A DNA stretch of 64,000 nt from Aureimonas populi (GCF_017815515.1 NZ_CP072611.1:2914001-2978000), one strand, 5' to 3'. Counted from the first letter of the stretch, positions 1-13,008 are shown. Notes: generated by a model from the letters alone, not told the origin. A program made the numbers and translations.

Positions 1-1
1 A

Positions 2-1312
2 GCGCGGTTGCGCGGCAACTCGGTCTATTTCCCCGACCGCGTCGTGCCGATGCTGCCCGAGCGCATCTCCAACGATCTCTGCTCGCTGCGCGAGGGTGTC
101 GACCGCCCTGCCCTCGCCGTGCGCATGGTCTTCTCCGCGACGGGCGAGAAGCGACGGCACTCCTTCCACCGCATCATGATGAAGAGCCGGGCGAAGCTGG
201 CGTACGAGCAGGCGCAGGCCGCGATCGACGGGATGCCGGACGACGTGGACGATGAGATCGTCACCACAGTCCTGCGTCCTCTATGGGCAGCCTACGAAGC
301 CTTGAAAGCCGCGCGCGGCAAGCGCCAGCCGCTCGACCTCGACCTGCCGGAACGCAAGATCGTGCTGGACGATGCGGGCCGCGTCGCCCGCGTGGTCGTG
401 CCCGAGCGGCTCGACGCGCACCGGCTGATCGAGGAGTTCATGATCCAGGCCAATGTGGCCGCGGCCGAGGCGCTGGAAACCAGGCGGCAGAAGCTCGTCT
501 ACCGTGCGCATGACGCGCCTTCCATGGCCAAGCTCGAATCCCTGCGCGACTTCCTGAAAACGCTGGACATGCCGCTGGCCAAGAGCGGCAATCTGCGGCC
601 ATCGCATTTCAACGGTATCCTCGCCCAGGTAAAGGACACCGAGCATGAAAGCCTCGTCAACGAGGTGGTGCTGCGTTCGCAGAGTCAGGCGCTTTACCAG
701 AGCGAGAACATCGGCCATTTCGGGCTGAACCTCTCCCGCTACGCCCACTTCACCTCCCCTATCCGCCGCTATGCCGACCTCCTGGTGCACCGCGCGCTTA
801 TTACCGCGCTTGGCCTCGGGCCGGGCGGGCTCAGCCGGGAGGACGAGGAGCGGCTGGACCAGACCGCCGAGGAGATCAGCCAAGCCGAGCGCCGCGCCAT
901 GGCGGCCGAGCGCGACACGGTGGACCGGCTCATCGCCCATCACCTCGCCGACAAGGTCGGCGCCAACTTCTCCGGTCGCATCACGGGGGTCACGAAAGCG
1001 GGTCTCTTCGTGCGCTTGCCGGAATATGGCGCCGACGGCTTCATCCCGATCTCGACCCTGGGCGGCGAGTATTTCCATTACGACGAGGCTGCCCATACGC
1101 TTGTCGGCGAGCGCAGCGGCCATGGCCATCGCCTGGGCGACAGCGTGGAGGTTCGGCTGGTGGAGGCCGCGCCGCTGGCCGGAGCCATGCGATTCGAGAT
1201 GCTGAGCGAGGCACGCAAGCTGCCGCGCTCCAACGCATCCTTCCACAAGGCGGGCCGGCGAACCGGCCGCGCCGCGCCGCGCGGGCGGTCCGGGCCGAGG
1301 AAGCGGCGATGA
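2..1312 (+). CDS. rnr: Ribonuclease R, C-terminal part (5' end outside window)
   Basis: RNase R degrades structured RNA 3' to 5' in the cytoplasm. The reading frame is open from the first base, so the gene enters from the left; about 436 residues of a family that is usually 750-800 long are visible. The RNB catalytic domain fills the first ~290 visible residues, including the ending motif SPIRRYADLLVHR near residue 250. An S1 RNA-binding domain follows at about residues 318-390 (GVTKAGLFVRLPEYGADG), then a short Arg/Lys-rich tail typical of RNase R. The stop codon overlaps the next start as ATGA, so it is translationally coupled to the DUF983 gene. Confidence 0.96.
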   Translation, partial: ARLRGNSVYFPDRVVPMLPERISNDLCSLREGVDRPALAVRMVFSATGEKRRHSFHRIMMKSRAKLAYEQAQAAIDGMPDDVDDEIVTTVLRPLWAAYEALKAARGKRQPLDLDLPERKIVLDDAGRVARVVVPERLDAHRLIEEFMIQANVAAAEALETRRQKLVYRAHDAPSMAKLESLRDFLKTLDMPLAKSGNLRPSHFNGILAQVKDTEHESLVNEVVLRSQSQALYQSENIGHFGLNLSRYAHFTSPIRRYADLLVHRALITALGLGPGGLSREDEERLDQTAEEISQAERRAMAAERDTVDRLIAHHLADKVGANFSGRITGVTKAGLFVRLPEYGADGFIPISTLGGEYFHYDEAAHTLVGERSGHGHRLGDSVEVRLVEAAPLAGAMRFEMLSEARKLPRSNASFHKAGRRTGRAAPRGRSGPRKRR

Positions 1313-1737
1313 GCGAGGAAACCGCGAAAACACGTTTCGAGAACGAACCTGCGGCACCGCAGCGCCCGGTCTGGCAGGCCATCCTGCGCGGCTTCTGCCT
1401 GCGCTGCCCGCGCTGCGGGCAAGGCAGGCTGTTCAGCGGCTTCCTGACGAGCGTCGATCATTGCGCCGCTTGCGGCGAGGCGTTCCATCACCACCGCGCG
1501 GACGATCTGCCGCCCTACCTCACCATCTTCATCGTCGGGCATATCGTGGTGGCCGCCTTCATGGGCCTGGAGCATCTGGGCGACTTGCCGCTCTGGGCGC
1601 ATCTGGCCATCTGGATTCCGATCACGACGCTGCTGACGCTGGCTCTGCTGAAGCCGCTGAAAGGCGCGACCATCGGCCTGCAATGGGCGATCCGCATGCA
1701 CGGCTTCGGCGAAACCGGCGAGGAGGCATCGCGCTGA
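1309..1737 (+). CDS. DUF983 family membrane protein
   Basis: A 142-residue DUF983 protein of unknown function. The N-terminal half carries a zinc-ribbon-like pair of motifs, C33-x2-C36 and C52-x2-C55, consistent with a metal site on the cytoplasmic side. Two hydrophobic segments follow at about residues 63-85 and 90-112 (LTIFIVGHIVVAAF and the IPITTLLTLALL stretch). The start overlaps the rnr stop by four bases, and the gene sits between rnr and a NUDIX gene, an arrangement common in Rhizobiales. Family membership is clear from the cysteine pattern and the two membrane spans; what it does is not known. Confidence 0.92.
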   Translation: MSEETAKTRFENEPAAPQRPVWQAILRGFCLRCPRCGQGRLFSGFLTSVDHCAACGEAFHHHRADDLPPYLTIFIVGHIVVAAFMGLEHLGDLPLWAHLAIWIPITTLLTLALLKPLKGATIGLQWAIRMHGFGETGEEASR

Positions 1738-2465
1738 GTCTCGCCGATCGCCACCACGAGGCGGGTAGAGACCCGCAAGCCGGGCCCGTTCGTATCCGCG
1801 ACGCGGCGACCGTCGTGATCGTGGACGACACGGCCAGCCCGCCGCGCGTGCTGGCGGGACGCCGCGCGCCCGCCCATGTCTTCATGGCCGGCAAGCTCGT
1901 CTTCCCGGGCGGGCGCATCGACCGCACGGACCTGGCCTTGGCCGGCCACTTCCCGCTGCCGCCCGCCGTCGGCGCGCGGCTGGGCGCGCGCACCGCAAGG
2001 CGCTTCGGCGAGAAGCGGGCGGCAGCTCTCGCTCTGGCGGCCATCCGGGAGACCTTCGAGGAAACGGGGATCATGCTGGGCGCACCCGGCGAATTTTCCT
2101 CGCGCGCCCCGTACTGGCGCGACTTCGCCGCCTGCGGGGTCCGGCCGATGCCTGCGAAGCTTGTGCCCTTCGCGCGCGCCATCACGCCCCCCGGCCTGGT
2201 GCGCCGCTACGACACGCGCTTCTTCGCCGTCCGCGCCGAGACGATCGTCCGCCGGATGCCCTTCGAGGACCGGCCGACCGACGAGTTCGACCAGGTGGCC
2301 TGGATGACGATCGACGAGATGCAGGGCGAGGATCTTGCGCCCATCACCCGCCAAGTTCTTGCCGAGCTCGCCGCCCGGTTGGAGAGCGCGAGCCTCTACG
2401 ACCCTGAAATGCCTATGGCATTCTACCGCAGGCAGGGCGGCGTCTTCCTGCGCGATCTCCTCTGA
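1683..2465 (+). CDS. NUDIX hydrolase
   Basis: A NUDIX-fold pyrophosphohydrolase with a recognisable Nudix box: FPGGR precedes the helix motif RETFEETGI. About 35 residues separate the two halves, longer than in MutT, as in the NUDT7/NUDT19-like subgroup. The substrate cannot be read from the sequence. Homologous sequence begins around the RDAATVVIV segment (near position 1797). The start is uncertain: the ATG at 1683 overlaps the DUF983 gene by 55 bases and has no strong ribosome site, and the only closer in-frame option is the CTG at 1734. It is probably cotranscribed with rnr and DUF983. Confidence 0.85.
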   Translation: MGDPHARLRRNRRGGIALSLADRHHEAGRDPQAGPVRIRDAATVVIVDDTASPPRVLAGRRAPAHVFMAGKLVFPGGRIDRTDLALAGHFPLPPAVGARLGARTARRFGEKRAAALALAAIRETFEETGIMLGAPGEFSSRAPYWRDFAACGVRPMPAKLVPFARAITPPGLVRRYDTRFFAVRAETIVRRMPFEDRPTDEFDQVAWMTIDEMQGEDLAPITRQVLAELAARLESASLYDPEMPMAFYRRQGGVFLRDLL

Positions 2466-2668
2466 GCGCCGCTCGGTCTTGACTTTGGTGCCGCTATGAA
2501 TAGTGTCCGCGCCTGACCGCGACGGACGAAAATCCTTCGGCTGTCGCCGCTTGCCCGATTCGTCGGCGGGCGCGTGAACCAAAACAGACACTCGAAAGCC
2601 TCGAACGAGCGCCGTCTGCCCCGCAAGGCAAGGCCGAGAGGCACCTATCGCAAGGCGGATAAGGCACC

Positions 2669-2836
2669 ATGGCCAAGGCTACGACGATCAAGATCAAGCT
2701 GCTCTCGACGGCCGACACCGGCTTCTTCTACGTGACGACGAAGAACAGCCGCACGATGACCGACAAGATGGTGAAAACCAAGTACGACCCGGTCGCGCGC
2801 AAGCACGTGGAATTCCGCGAGGCCAAGATCAAGTAA
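2669..2836 (+). CDS. rpmG: 50S ribosomal protein L33
   Basis: A 55-residue bacterial L33 of the large ribosomal subunit, starting [20 protein letters not shown] and ending in the usual Lys-rich EFREAKIK. It lacks the Cys pairs of zinc-binding L33, so it is the C-minus type common in Alphaproteobacteria. About 200 bases separate it from the NUDIX gene, so it probably has its own promoter, and it is followed within 20 bases by a strong terminator. It forms a single-gene unit. Confidence 0.97.
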   Translation: MAKATTIKIKLLSTADTGFFYVTTKNSRTMTDKMVKTKYDPVARKHVEFREAKIK

Positions 2837-2854
2837 GCGACACGCTTCTGGTCG

Positions 2855-2894
2855 AAACGAAAAACGCCGCCCTGAAGGGCGGCGTTTTTCGTTT
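2855..2894 (+). terminator. Rho-independent terminator after rpmG
   Basis: A perfect 19-base-pair inverted repeat, arms 2855-2873 and 2876-2894, with GC-rich core ACGCCGCCCT/AGGGCGGCGT flanked by A and T runs. Because A- and T-tracts lie on both sides it could work in both directions, closing rpmG and possibly leftward transcription from the divK side. Confidence 0.92.
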
Positions 2895-3177
2895 GTGCAC
2901 CCGTCATGGGCAGCTTGTCAGGAAGTTGGCCGGCCGGTCCCGATCGCGGTACGAGGACACCGCTGATGACCGGAGCCGGCCGACCGCCCCACGGGACCCA
3001 GGAGATGCGGCGGACCTGAGCATTCCATGGGGAAACCGTATCGCCCGTCTTGCGTTTTCGGGCGCTTCGATATCCAGCCCCGACCTTGCGAAGATTCCGG
3101 GGGAAAAGCAACGGTCGGATGCGCCTCGGTGCGGCGATCTTTACGTATGGTTAAGGATGGCGCGAAATTCCGGGCCT

Positions 3178-3549
3178 TCAGCCGTCTCCGAGAAAGGTCT
3201 TGATCGTCTCGATGAAGTGCGTGACGGAGATGGGCTTCGAGATATAGGCCTCGCACCCGCCCTGTCGGATTCGCTCCTCGTCCCCCTTCATCGCGAAGGC
3301 GGTGACGGCGATGACCGGAATGGCCTTCAGCTCCGCATCCGCCTTGAGCTGCCGAGTGACGTCCAGCCCCGAGATTTCAGGCAACTGGATGTCCATGAGA
3401 ATGAGGTCCGGCCGCTCGCTGCGGGCCAGATCGACGGCCGTCAGGCCGCTGCGGGTCTGGACCGTGCGGTAGCCATGTGCCTCGATCAGGTCGCGGAAGA
3501 GCTTCATGTTGAGCTCGTTGTCCTCGACGATCATCACCGTTTTCGACAT
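3178..3549 (-). CDS. divK: Single-domain response regulator DivK
   Basis: A 123-residue stand-alone receiver domain, nearly identical in pattern to DivK, the diffusible regulator that in Caulobacter and Rhizobiales feeds phosphorylation into DivL-CckA-CtrA cell-cycle control. The acidic pair E9/D10, phospho-acceptor D53 ([10 protein letters not shown]), T83 and K105 (SKP) are all present. There is no output domain. The start at 3549 gives [12 protein letters not shown], the standard DivK N-terminus; a longer reading frame upstream is not conserved sequence. In Caulobacter divK lies before pleD; here its neighbour is a DUF3572 gene on the other strand. Confidence 0.94.
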   Translation of the reverse strand: MSKTVMIVEDNELNMKLFRDLIEAHGYRTVQTRSGLTAVDLARSERPDLILMDIQLPEISGLDVTRQLKADAELKAIPVIAVTAFAMKGDEERIRQGGCEAYISKPISVTHFIETIKTFLGDG

Positions 3550-3675
3550 CCGCGATACTCCAAACGCCGTGATTCGCGACGGATCGGCCGGCTTTCGCAA
3601 GCGTCCGCCATCGAGTCCTAGGGCAATTTGATTTAAGAAGTGGGAATCTTGCGACGCGGTGCGGAAACGGAACAG

Positions 3676-3987
3676 ATGCTCGAAAAACGCGGAAAGTCGC
3701 CCGATGGTCCGAACCAGCAAGACGCCGAGTCCGTGGCAATCGAGGCGCTGGGCTTTCTGGCCGGTGATGCCGCGCTTCTGAGCCGTTTCCTGGCGCTGTC
3801 GGGACTGGAGGCGAATGACCTTCGCGCCGCTGCGTCCGATCCTGCGTTCTTCGCGGGCCTGCTGGACTTCTTCCTTGCGCACGAAGGCACGCTGAATGCC
3901 TTTGCCGCAGCCAGCGCCATTGCGCCCGAGCGCGTGGCGGCCGCGCGCCGAGCCCTGGGTGGACGCTATGAGGATGTGCCGCACTGA
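3676..3987 (+). CDS. DUF3572 family protein
   Basis: A small, mostly helical acidic protein (103 residues from the ATG at 3676; a GTG at 3640 would add 12). The central stretch [20 protein letters not shown] and the C-terminal ARRALGG match the DUF3572 family found almost only in Alphaproteobacteria. No catalytic motif or membrane segment is visible and the function is unknown. It is divergent from divK and lies about 60 bases before dinB, an arrangement repeated in many Rhizobiales genomes, so it may share a transcript with dinB. Confidence 0.85.
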   Translation: MLEKRGKSPDGPNQQDAESVAIEALGFLAGDAALLSRFLALSGLEANDLRAAASDPAFFAGLLDFFLAHEGTLNAFAAASAIAPERVAAARRALGGRYEDVPH

Positions 3988-5381
3988 AGAGAAGATTCGC
4001 GGGGCCGCCCGGAGCCGGTTATGATGGGGCCTGTCTGGAACTCCGTCCATGTCCGCTCGTGTCCCCTTCGCATTCTGCCGCGACTGCCTGAAGGAGCAGT
4101 CCCTCGTACGCCCGCGCTGCGAGGCTTGCGGCAGCCCGCGCGTGCTGGCCCATGACGAGCTTGCCGGCCTCTCCATCGCCCATCTGGACTGCGACGCCTT
4201 TTATGCAGCGGTCGAGAAGCGTGAGCGGCCCGATCTGGCCGACCGGCCGCTGATCATCGGAGGTGGGCGGCGCGGCGTCGTGCTGACGGCCTGCTACAAC
4301 GCCCGCATCCACGGCGTTCGCTCGGCCATGCCGATGTTCAAGGCTCTCAAGCTCTGCCCGCAGGCGACGATCATCCGCCCGGACATGGCGAAATACGCTG
4401 AAGTCGGCCGGACGGTGCGCGAGCGCATGCGCGCGCTCACGCCGCTGGTCGAGCCCCTGTCCATCGACGAGGCCTTCATGGACCTGACCGGAACCGAGAG
4501 GATGCACAAGAGCCCGCCGGCTCTGGTGCTCGCCCGGCTGGCGCGAGAGGTGGAGGCCGATCTTGGAATTTCCGTCTCCATCGGCCTGTCGCACAACAAG
4601 TTCCTCGCCAAGATCGCCTCGGACCTTCAGAAGCCGCGCGGCTTCTCCGTAATCGGCCGCGCCGACACCCTACCCTTCCTCGCGGCCAGGCCGATCTCGT
4701 TCATCTGGGGCGTCGGCGCCGCGACGGCGCAGGCGCTGGAGCGCGACGGGCTGCGGTCCATCGGCCAGCTCCAGTCGATGGAGGAGGGCGAACTGATGAA
4801 ACGCTACGGCGTGATGGGGCAGCGGCTCTGGCGCCTCTCACGCGGCATCGACCCGCGGCCCGTGAGCCCGCGCGGCGAGATGAAGAGCATTTCATCGGAA
4901 ACGACCTTCGAACGCGATCTCTCGAGCGCCGCCGACCTCGTGCCCCTGCTGCGCGAGTTGAGCGAGAAGGTGGCGGACCGCCTGAAGGCGACGGACCTCG
5001 CCGCGCAGACCATTGTCCTCAAGTTGAAGGGCGCCGACTTCCGCACTCGAACCCGCAACCGCAAGCTCGGCTCTCCCACCCGCCTTGCCGGACGCATCTT
5101 CGAGACTGGCCGCCAGCTTCTGGAAAAGGAGCTGGACGGCACGCGCTATCGCCTGCTCGGCATCGGCTGTGGCGACTTCTCTCCGGCCGAAACGGCGGAC
5201 CCCGCTGACCTGGTCGATCCGGCCGCGGCGCGGCGCGCCAAGGCGGAAGGCGCGCTCGACACCGTGCGCTCGCGCTTCGGCGCGCACGCGATAGACACCG
5301 GCTACACCTTCAGGCCGGTGGAGGAACGGAACGCGGAGGCGGCGCGGCGGGCGGCCCGCCCACGGGAAATTTCGCCCGATA

Positions 5382-8858
<3,477 letters not shown>

Positions 8859-8967
8859 CGCCTGTTCCCATCCACCCTACGCCACGCCTAGGGCCTACCC
8901 ATGAACGAGGCTTCCGCCGATGTCGTGGCGGGGGCACCCCTCGTCCACAGGAAAGGACGGCATATCC

Positions 8968-9051
8968 TCAAACAAGATGGGCGATGAGTGAGAAGCCGAG
9001 CACGAAGGCGGAGACAGCGGCCAGCGAAGCGCATTCCTTGACGATCAGCAT
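8968..9051 (-). CDS. Putative 27-residue membrane peptide
   Basis: A short frame starting MLIVKECASLAAVSAF with one continuous hydrophobic helix after a charged LysGlu pair, ending IAHLV. It starts nine bases after an AGGAA ribosome-binding site. It lies alone in the ~700-base gap between dnaE and the TRAP genes. The single-span, tiny layout resembles small membrane proteins often missed by gene callers; I recognise no family. Support rests on hydrophobicity and the ribosome site only. Confidence 0.4.
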   Translation of the reverse strand: MLIVKECASLAAVSAFVLGFSLIAHLV

Positions 9052-9140
9052 CGAATGAGTTCCTGTTTCGTTCTTGTGTTCCTTTTTTGTTCCGGTTCGT
9101 TGCCGTTGTCAATCCCATTCTTCCTCGCACAGGAATGCGG

Positions 9141-9374
9141 TCAGCGCGCCGTCTCTCTCGCTGCCAGGCCCTGCGGCCCCGCGAGTTCCATCGCCTTGCC
9201 GCGCTGACGATGCCGCGCCTTTGCGAGGACGTCCCTGATCGCCGCCGGTTGTCCCTCCGGCACGTCGTGGCCGGCCTTGCGGAGCATCCGGTCGAGGAGA
9301 AGGAGCTCGAAATGAAGCCGTTGCCGCATCGTCTCCACCAATTCGCGCTGGCGCGTGATCCGCGCATTCTCCAT
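9141..9374 (-). CDS. Small helical protein of unknown function
   Basis: A 77-residue frame beginning MENARITRQRELVETMRQR. Residues 8-33 form a strongly predicted amphipathic helix with heptad-like Leu spacing (LHFELLLLDRMLRKAG), followed by a second helix AAIRDVLAKARHR and a basic tail. A GGAGG ribosome site lies eight bases upstream of the ATG at 9374. The overlapping frames on the other strand look like noise. No known family is recognised. The charged, helical N-terminus suggests a small regulatory or structural protein. It is divergently placed relative to the TRAP permease gene that begins at 9567. Confidence 0.45.
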   Translation of the reverse strand: MENARITRQRELVETMRQRLHFELLLLDRMLRKAGHDVPEGQPAAIRDVLAKARHRQRGKAMELAGPQGLAARETAR

Positions 9375-9566
9375 CTCGCAGCCCTCCATCCTTCGCCCCG
9401 CGGTTTGCGCACCGCCTGCCCTTCCCTTGCAAGAAAGCGCTGGCCTTTGAAGCTGGAAATGTCGTAGGCGGGCTTCATCGGCGGGATTCGTGCGGCAGAA
9501 GCGGCAACCCCGCATGGCGCGCGCCCCGAACAGCCTTCCGGACGCGACGCGTTGGAGGGAAGAATA

Positions 9567-10106
9567 ATGGGCCCGCTGCTCCTCTTCAGCCGCTCGGTGG
9601 ACAGGCTGAACGCAGGCTTCGCCGTCATTGCCGAATACATGGTTCTGGCCGCCGTCCTGATCAGCGGCGGCAACGCGCTCCTGCGCTATATGCTGAGCAT
9701 CAGCTCGAACGGCGCCATCGAGATTCAGTGGTATCTGCTGGCGGGCATCGTCCTGCTCGGGGCAAGCTATACGCTGCGGATGAACGAGCATGTGCGGGTG
9801 GACGTTCTCTACGGCCTGCTTTCGCCCCGCTCCAAGCTGGTGGTCGACATCATCGGCTTCCTCGTCCTCTTCCTGCCGGTGATCGGCTATTTCTTCTATC
9901 TGTGCTGGCCGTTCTTCTGGCGCTCCTTCACCACGGGCGAGGTGTCGATGAATGCGGGCGGGCTTCCCCTTTGGCCGGCCAAGGCCGCCCTGCCGCTCGG
10001 CTTCGGGCTCCTGTTCCTCCAGGGAGTGTCCGAACTCATCAAGCGCGTGGCGGCGCTGCGCGGCCTCATCACGCTTGAAACGAAATACGAGAAGCCTCTC
10101 CAGTAG
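9567..10106 (+). CDS. TRAP transporter small permease (DctQ type)
   Basis: The small membrane subunit of a tripartite ATP-independent periplasmic transporter, 179 residues with four hydrophobic segments (about 15-37, 48-66, 89-112, 130-150). It pairs with the large permease to take up an organic acid using a sodium gradient. The ATG at 9567 is chosen because GGAGGGA lies seven bases upstream; a TTG at 9552 precedes that ribosome site. The gene is 23 bases before the large subunit and forms an operon with it. Family assignment comes from topology and from the neighbouring genes. Confidence 0.92.
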   Translation: MGPLLLFSRSVDRLNAGFAVIAEYMVLAAVLISGGNALLRYMLSISSNGAIEIQWYLLAGIVLLGASYTLRMNEHVRVDVLYGLLSPRSKLVVDIIGFLVLFLPVIGYFFYLCWPFFWRSFTTGEVSMNAGGLPLWPAKAALPLGFGLLFLQGVSELIKRVAALRGLITLETKYEKPLQ

Positions 10107-10129
10107 GCCGGCAAGGAAACACCTTCCCC

Positions 10130-11647
10130 ATGTTCGCATATGGTCCCATGCCGCCGCTGATGTTCGGCGCGATGATCTGCTTCCTGCTGTTCGGCTTCCC
10201 GGTGGCCTTCTCGCTCGCCGCCGTGGGGATGACGTTCGGCATTCTGGGCGTCGTCTTCGAGCACTTCTCCCCCGCCCTGCTGAACGCCCTGCCCCTGCGC
10301 TTCTTCGGCGTGGTCTCGAACGAGCTGATGCTGGCGATCCCCTTCTTCACCTTCATGGGCGCGATTCTCGAGCGCTCCGGGCTGGCCGAGGACCTTTTGG
10401 AAGGGGCGGGCCAGCTCTTCGGCCCGCTGCCTGGCGGCGTCGCCTATGCCGTCATCCTGGTGGGTGCAGTTCTGGGCGCGATCACCGGCACGGTCGCCGC
10501 CTCCGTCATTGCCATGGGCGTGGTCTCGCTGCCCGTCATGATGCGCTACGGCTATTCCAAGCGCATCGCCACGGGCGTGATCGCGGCGTCCGGCACCATC
10601 ACGCAGGTGATCCCGCCATCGCTGGTGCTGATCATCCTCGCCGACCAGCTCGGCCGGTCCGTGGGCGACATGTACAAGGGCGCCATCGGCCCGGCCATGT
10701 TGCAGATCCTGATCTTCCTGATCTTCATTTTCATCATCTCCAAGCTGAAGCCCCATCTCGTGCCCCCGCTTCCGCCCGAAGCGCGCACCATGAGCGGGCG
10801 GGCGCTCGTCTGGCGCGTGGCCAAGTCCATGGTGCCCTCGCTGGCGCTCATCTTCGTGGTTCTCGGCACCATGTTCATGGGCCTGGCCACGCCGACGGAA
10901 GCGGGCGCCATGGGCGCGATCGGCGCGATGCTGCTGGCCGTGCTTCACCGCCGGCTGAACTGGACGCTGACGCGCCAGGCGATGGCGATGACCATGCGCA
11001 TCACCGCGATGGTGATCTTCATCCTCCTGGGGGCAACGGTCTTCAGCCTCGCCTTCCAGGGCATGGATGGGGGGCTGTGGATCGAGCACCTCCTGTCTCA
11101 CATCCCCGGCGGGGCGGTCGGCTTCCTGATCTTCGTCAACATCTTCATCTTCTTCATCGCGTTCTTCCTCGATTTCTTCGAGATCGCCTTCATCATCGTG
11201 CCGCTTCTTGTGCCGGTGGCGCAGTCGCTCGATATCGACCTCATCTGGTTCGGCGTTCTCCTGTGCGTGAACCTCCAGACGGCCTTCCTGCACCCGCCCT
11301 TCGGCTTCGCCTTGTTCTACCTGCGGGGCATCGCGCCGCCGGACGTGAAGACCTCCGATATCTATCTGGGGGCGATTCCGTGGCTCGGCCTCCAGCTTCT
11401 GCTGGTTGCGATCCTGATCTTCTTCCCGCAGTCGGTGACGTTCTTCATGACGCCGGAGCGGACGTTCGATCCCGCGAGCATCCAGCTCAACATTCCCATG
11501 CCCGAGGCGCCCTCCTCGGGCATGCCGGCCACGCCCAGCTTCGGCGCTCCGCCGCCGCCGACCTTCGGCGCCCCTGCGGCCCCCAGCTTCGGCGCTCCGT
11601 CCGCTCCCACGTTCGAACCGCCGCCCGCACCCAGCTTCGGGCAGTGA
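10130..11647 (+). CDS. TRAP transporter large permease (DctM type) with FGAP-repeat tail
   Basis: The large transport subunit, 505 residues, with about twelve membrane segments over residues 1-440 and typical DctM features such as the LLEGAGQLFGPLPGG region and ASGTITQVIPPSLVLIILAD. It carries the substrate and sodium route. Unusually, after the last membrane helix there is a ~50-residue Pro/Ala tail with about five copies of a [T/P]-x-FGAP-like unit (positions 11500-11644), absent from typical DctM, which ends shortly after the last helix. The tail is predicted disordered and its role is unknown. A strong terminator follows 17 bases after the stop. Confidence 0.94.
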   Translation: MFAYGPMPPLMFGAMICFLLFGFPVAFSLAAVGMTFGILGVVFEHFSPALLNALPLRFFGVVSNELMLAIPFFTFMGAILERSGLAEDLLEGAGQLFGPLPGGVAYAVILVGAVLGAITGTVAASVIAMGVVSLPVMMRYGYSKRIATGVIAASGTITQVIPPSLVLIILADQLGRSVGDMYKGAIGPAMLQILIFLIFIFIISKLKPHLVPPLPPEARTMSGRALVWRVAKSMVPSLALIFVVLGTMFMGLATPTEAGAMGAIGAMLLAVLHRRLNWTLTRQAMAMTMRITAMVIFILLGATVFSLAFQGMDGGLWIEHLLSHIPGGAVGFLIFVNIFIFFIAFFLDFFEIAFIIVPLLVPVAQSLDIDLIWFGVLLCVNLQTAFLHPPFGFALFYLRGIAPPDVKTSDIYLGAIPWLGLQLLLVAILIFFPQSVTFFMTPERTFDPASIQLNIPMPEAPSSGMPATPSFGAPPPPTFGAPAAPSFGAPSAPTFEPPPAPSFGQ

Positions 11648-11664
11648 GCGCAGGGGCACGAAAA

Positions 11665-11694
11665 AAGGGCCGGTCAGTTTCCTGACCGGCCCTT
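11665..11694. terminator. Hairpin terminator between TRAP permease and binding protein
   Basis: A perfect 13-bp stem, arms 11665-11677 and 11682-11694, with loop TTTC and A-run/T-containing flanks. It lies between convergent genes and probably ends transcription from both sides. The core GGGCCGGTC/GACCGGCCC recurs in the hairpin at 56459-56490. Confidence 0.85.
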
Positions 11695-11724
11695 CCCGTT
11701 TTGCGCACGCTGTGGCTTTGCGCT

Positions 11725-12828
11725 TCAGCGGCCCATCGCCTGCTGGCTGTAGGAATAGGAGTCGTTCGTGAACTCGGCCACGCGGAACCACTCGTAGCTC
11801 TGCGTGCGGAAGACGGCCCACTGATCGTAGATCTTCTTCCAGTTGGCGTTCGTCTCGTCGAGCTGCCGGTAAAGGTTCGTCGCCGATTCATAGGCCGCGT
11901 CCAGAACATCGCGCGGCAGGGCGCGCAGTTGCGCGCCCTTGCCCACCAGCGAGCGGATCGCGGTCATGTTCTTCACGTCGTAATCGGCCAGCATATCGAT
12001 ATTGGCGGCCTTCGATGCCACGTCCAGTGCGGCCCTGTAGGCGTTCGGCAAGGCATCGTACTGCGCCTTGTTGAACATGTAATGGACCGACGGGCCGGCC
12101 TCCCAGAAGGCAGGATAATAGTAGTACGGCGCCACCTGATAGAAGCCGAGCTTCTCGTCGTCATAGGGGCCGACGAACTCCGTCGCGTCCAGCGTGCCGC
12201 GCTCGAGCGCCGCATAGACATCACCGCCGGCGAGTTGCTGGCCGACGACGCCGAGCGGCTGGAGCACCTGCCCCGCGATGCCGGCGACGCGCATCTTCAG
12301 CCCCTGAAGGTCGGCGAGCGAGTTGATCTCCTTGCGGAACCAGCCGCCCATCTGCGTGCCGGTGTTGCCGCCGGGCCGCGCGACGACGTTGTAGGGAACC
12401 AGGAACTCGTCGATGAGCTCGTTGCCGCCGCCGTGGTAGAGCCATGCGTTCTGCTGGCGGGCGTTCAGCCCGAACGGAATGGCCGAGCCGATCGCGAAGG
12501 TCGGATCCTGTCCGACATAGTAGTACAGCACGGAGTGCGCGGACTCGACCGTGCCGTCGCGCACGGCATCCAGCGCCTGCAGGCCGGGCACCAACTCGCC
12601 GGCGGGGTAGATCTGGATCGTGAACTGGCCGTCCGTGAGGTCCGAAACCATTTGCGCGAAGCGCTGGGAGGAGCCGAAGAGCGTATCCAGCGTATTGGGG
12701 AAGCTGGAGGTCATGCGCCAGCGGATCTGCGGGCGCTCCTGCGCGATGGCAGGCGCGGCAAGCGCCACGCTGGCCGCGGCGCCGCCCGAGACGGCGCTGG
12801 CCTTGAACATGAATTGACGACGATCCAC
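11725..12828 (-). CDS. TRAP substrate-binding protein (DctP/TakP type), Tat-exported
   Basis: The periplasmic solute receptor of the TRAP system, 367 residues. The N-terminus DRRQFMFKASAVSG is a twin-arginine signal with cleavage expected near AIA-QE (about residue 30). The body matches the TakP branch that binds 2-oxoacids: FPNTLDTLFG, PAGELVPGLQALDAV, GGDVYAALERGTLDATE and VGPYDDEKLGF are family signatures. Unusually for an operon subunit it is on the opposite strand, converging on the permease genes, so receptor and permeases are expressed separately. The 2-oxoacid preference is inferred from similarity to TakP, not proven. Confidence 0.93.
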   Translation of the reverse strand: MDRRQFMFKASAVSGGAAASVALAAPAIAQERPQIRWRMTSSFPNTLDTLFGSSQRFAQMVSDLTDGQFTIQIYPAGELVPGLQALDAVRDGTVESAHSVLYYYVGQDPTFAIGSAIPFGLNARQQNAWLYHGGGNELIDEFLVPYNVVARPGGNTGTQMGGWFRKEINSLADLQGLKMRVAGIAGQVLQPLGVVGQQLAGGDVYAALERGTLDATEFVGPYDDEKLGFYQVAPYYYYPAFWEAGPSVHYMFNKAQYDALPNAYRAALDVASKAANIDMLADYDVKNMTAIRSLVGKGAQLRALPRDVLDAAYESATNLYRQLDETNANWKKIYDQWAVFRTQSYEWFRVAEFTNDSYSYSQQAMGR

Positions 12829-13008
12829 TGGAATCCTCCCTTGAGATGCAGCACGGCGAACCGCCGTTTAGGGCCGAGCGGGGCGAAGCTCAAGGAAAAG
12901 CTTGCGAACATGCCGTTTCGCTTTCCCGGCCCTCGGCCGCCGAAGACGGCGCACACAAACCCAGCCTCCCTTTACAGCGCCCCTTTCCCTGCTTATCCCA
13001 TGTCCAAG

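Noticed and set aside
9896-11821. 641-codon minus-strand frame opposite the TRAP permease genes
   Set aside because: Low-complexity His/Asp/Arg sequence antisense to clear membrane protein genes.
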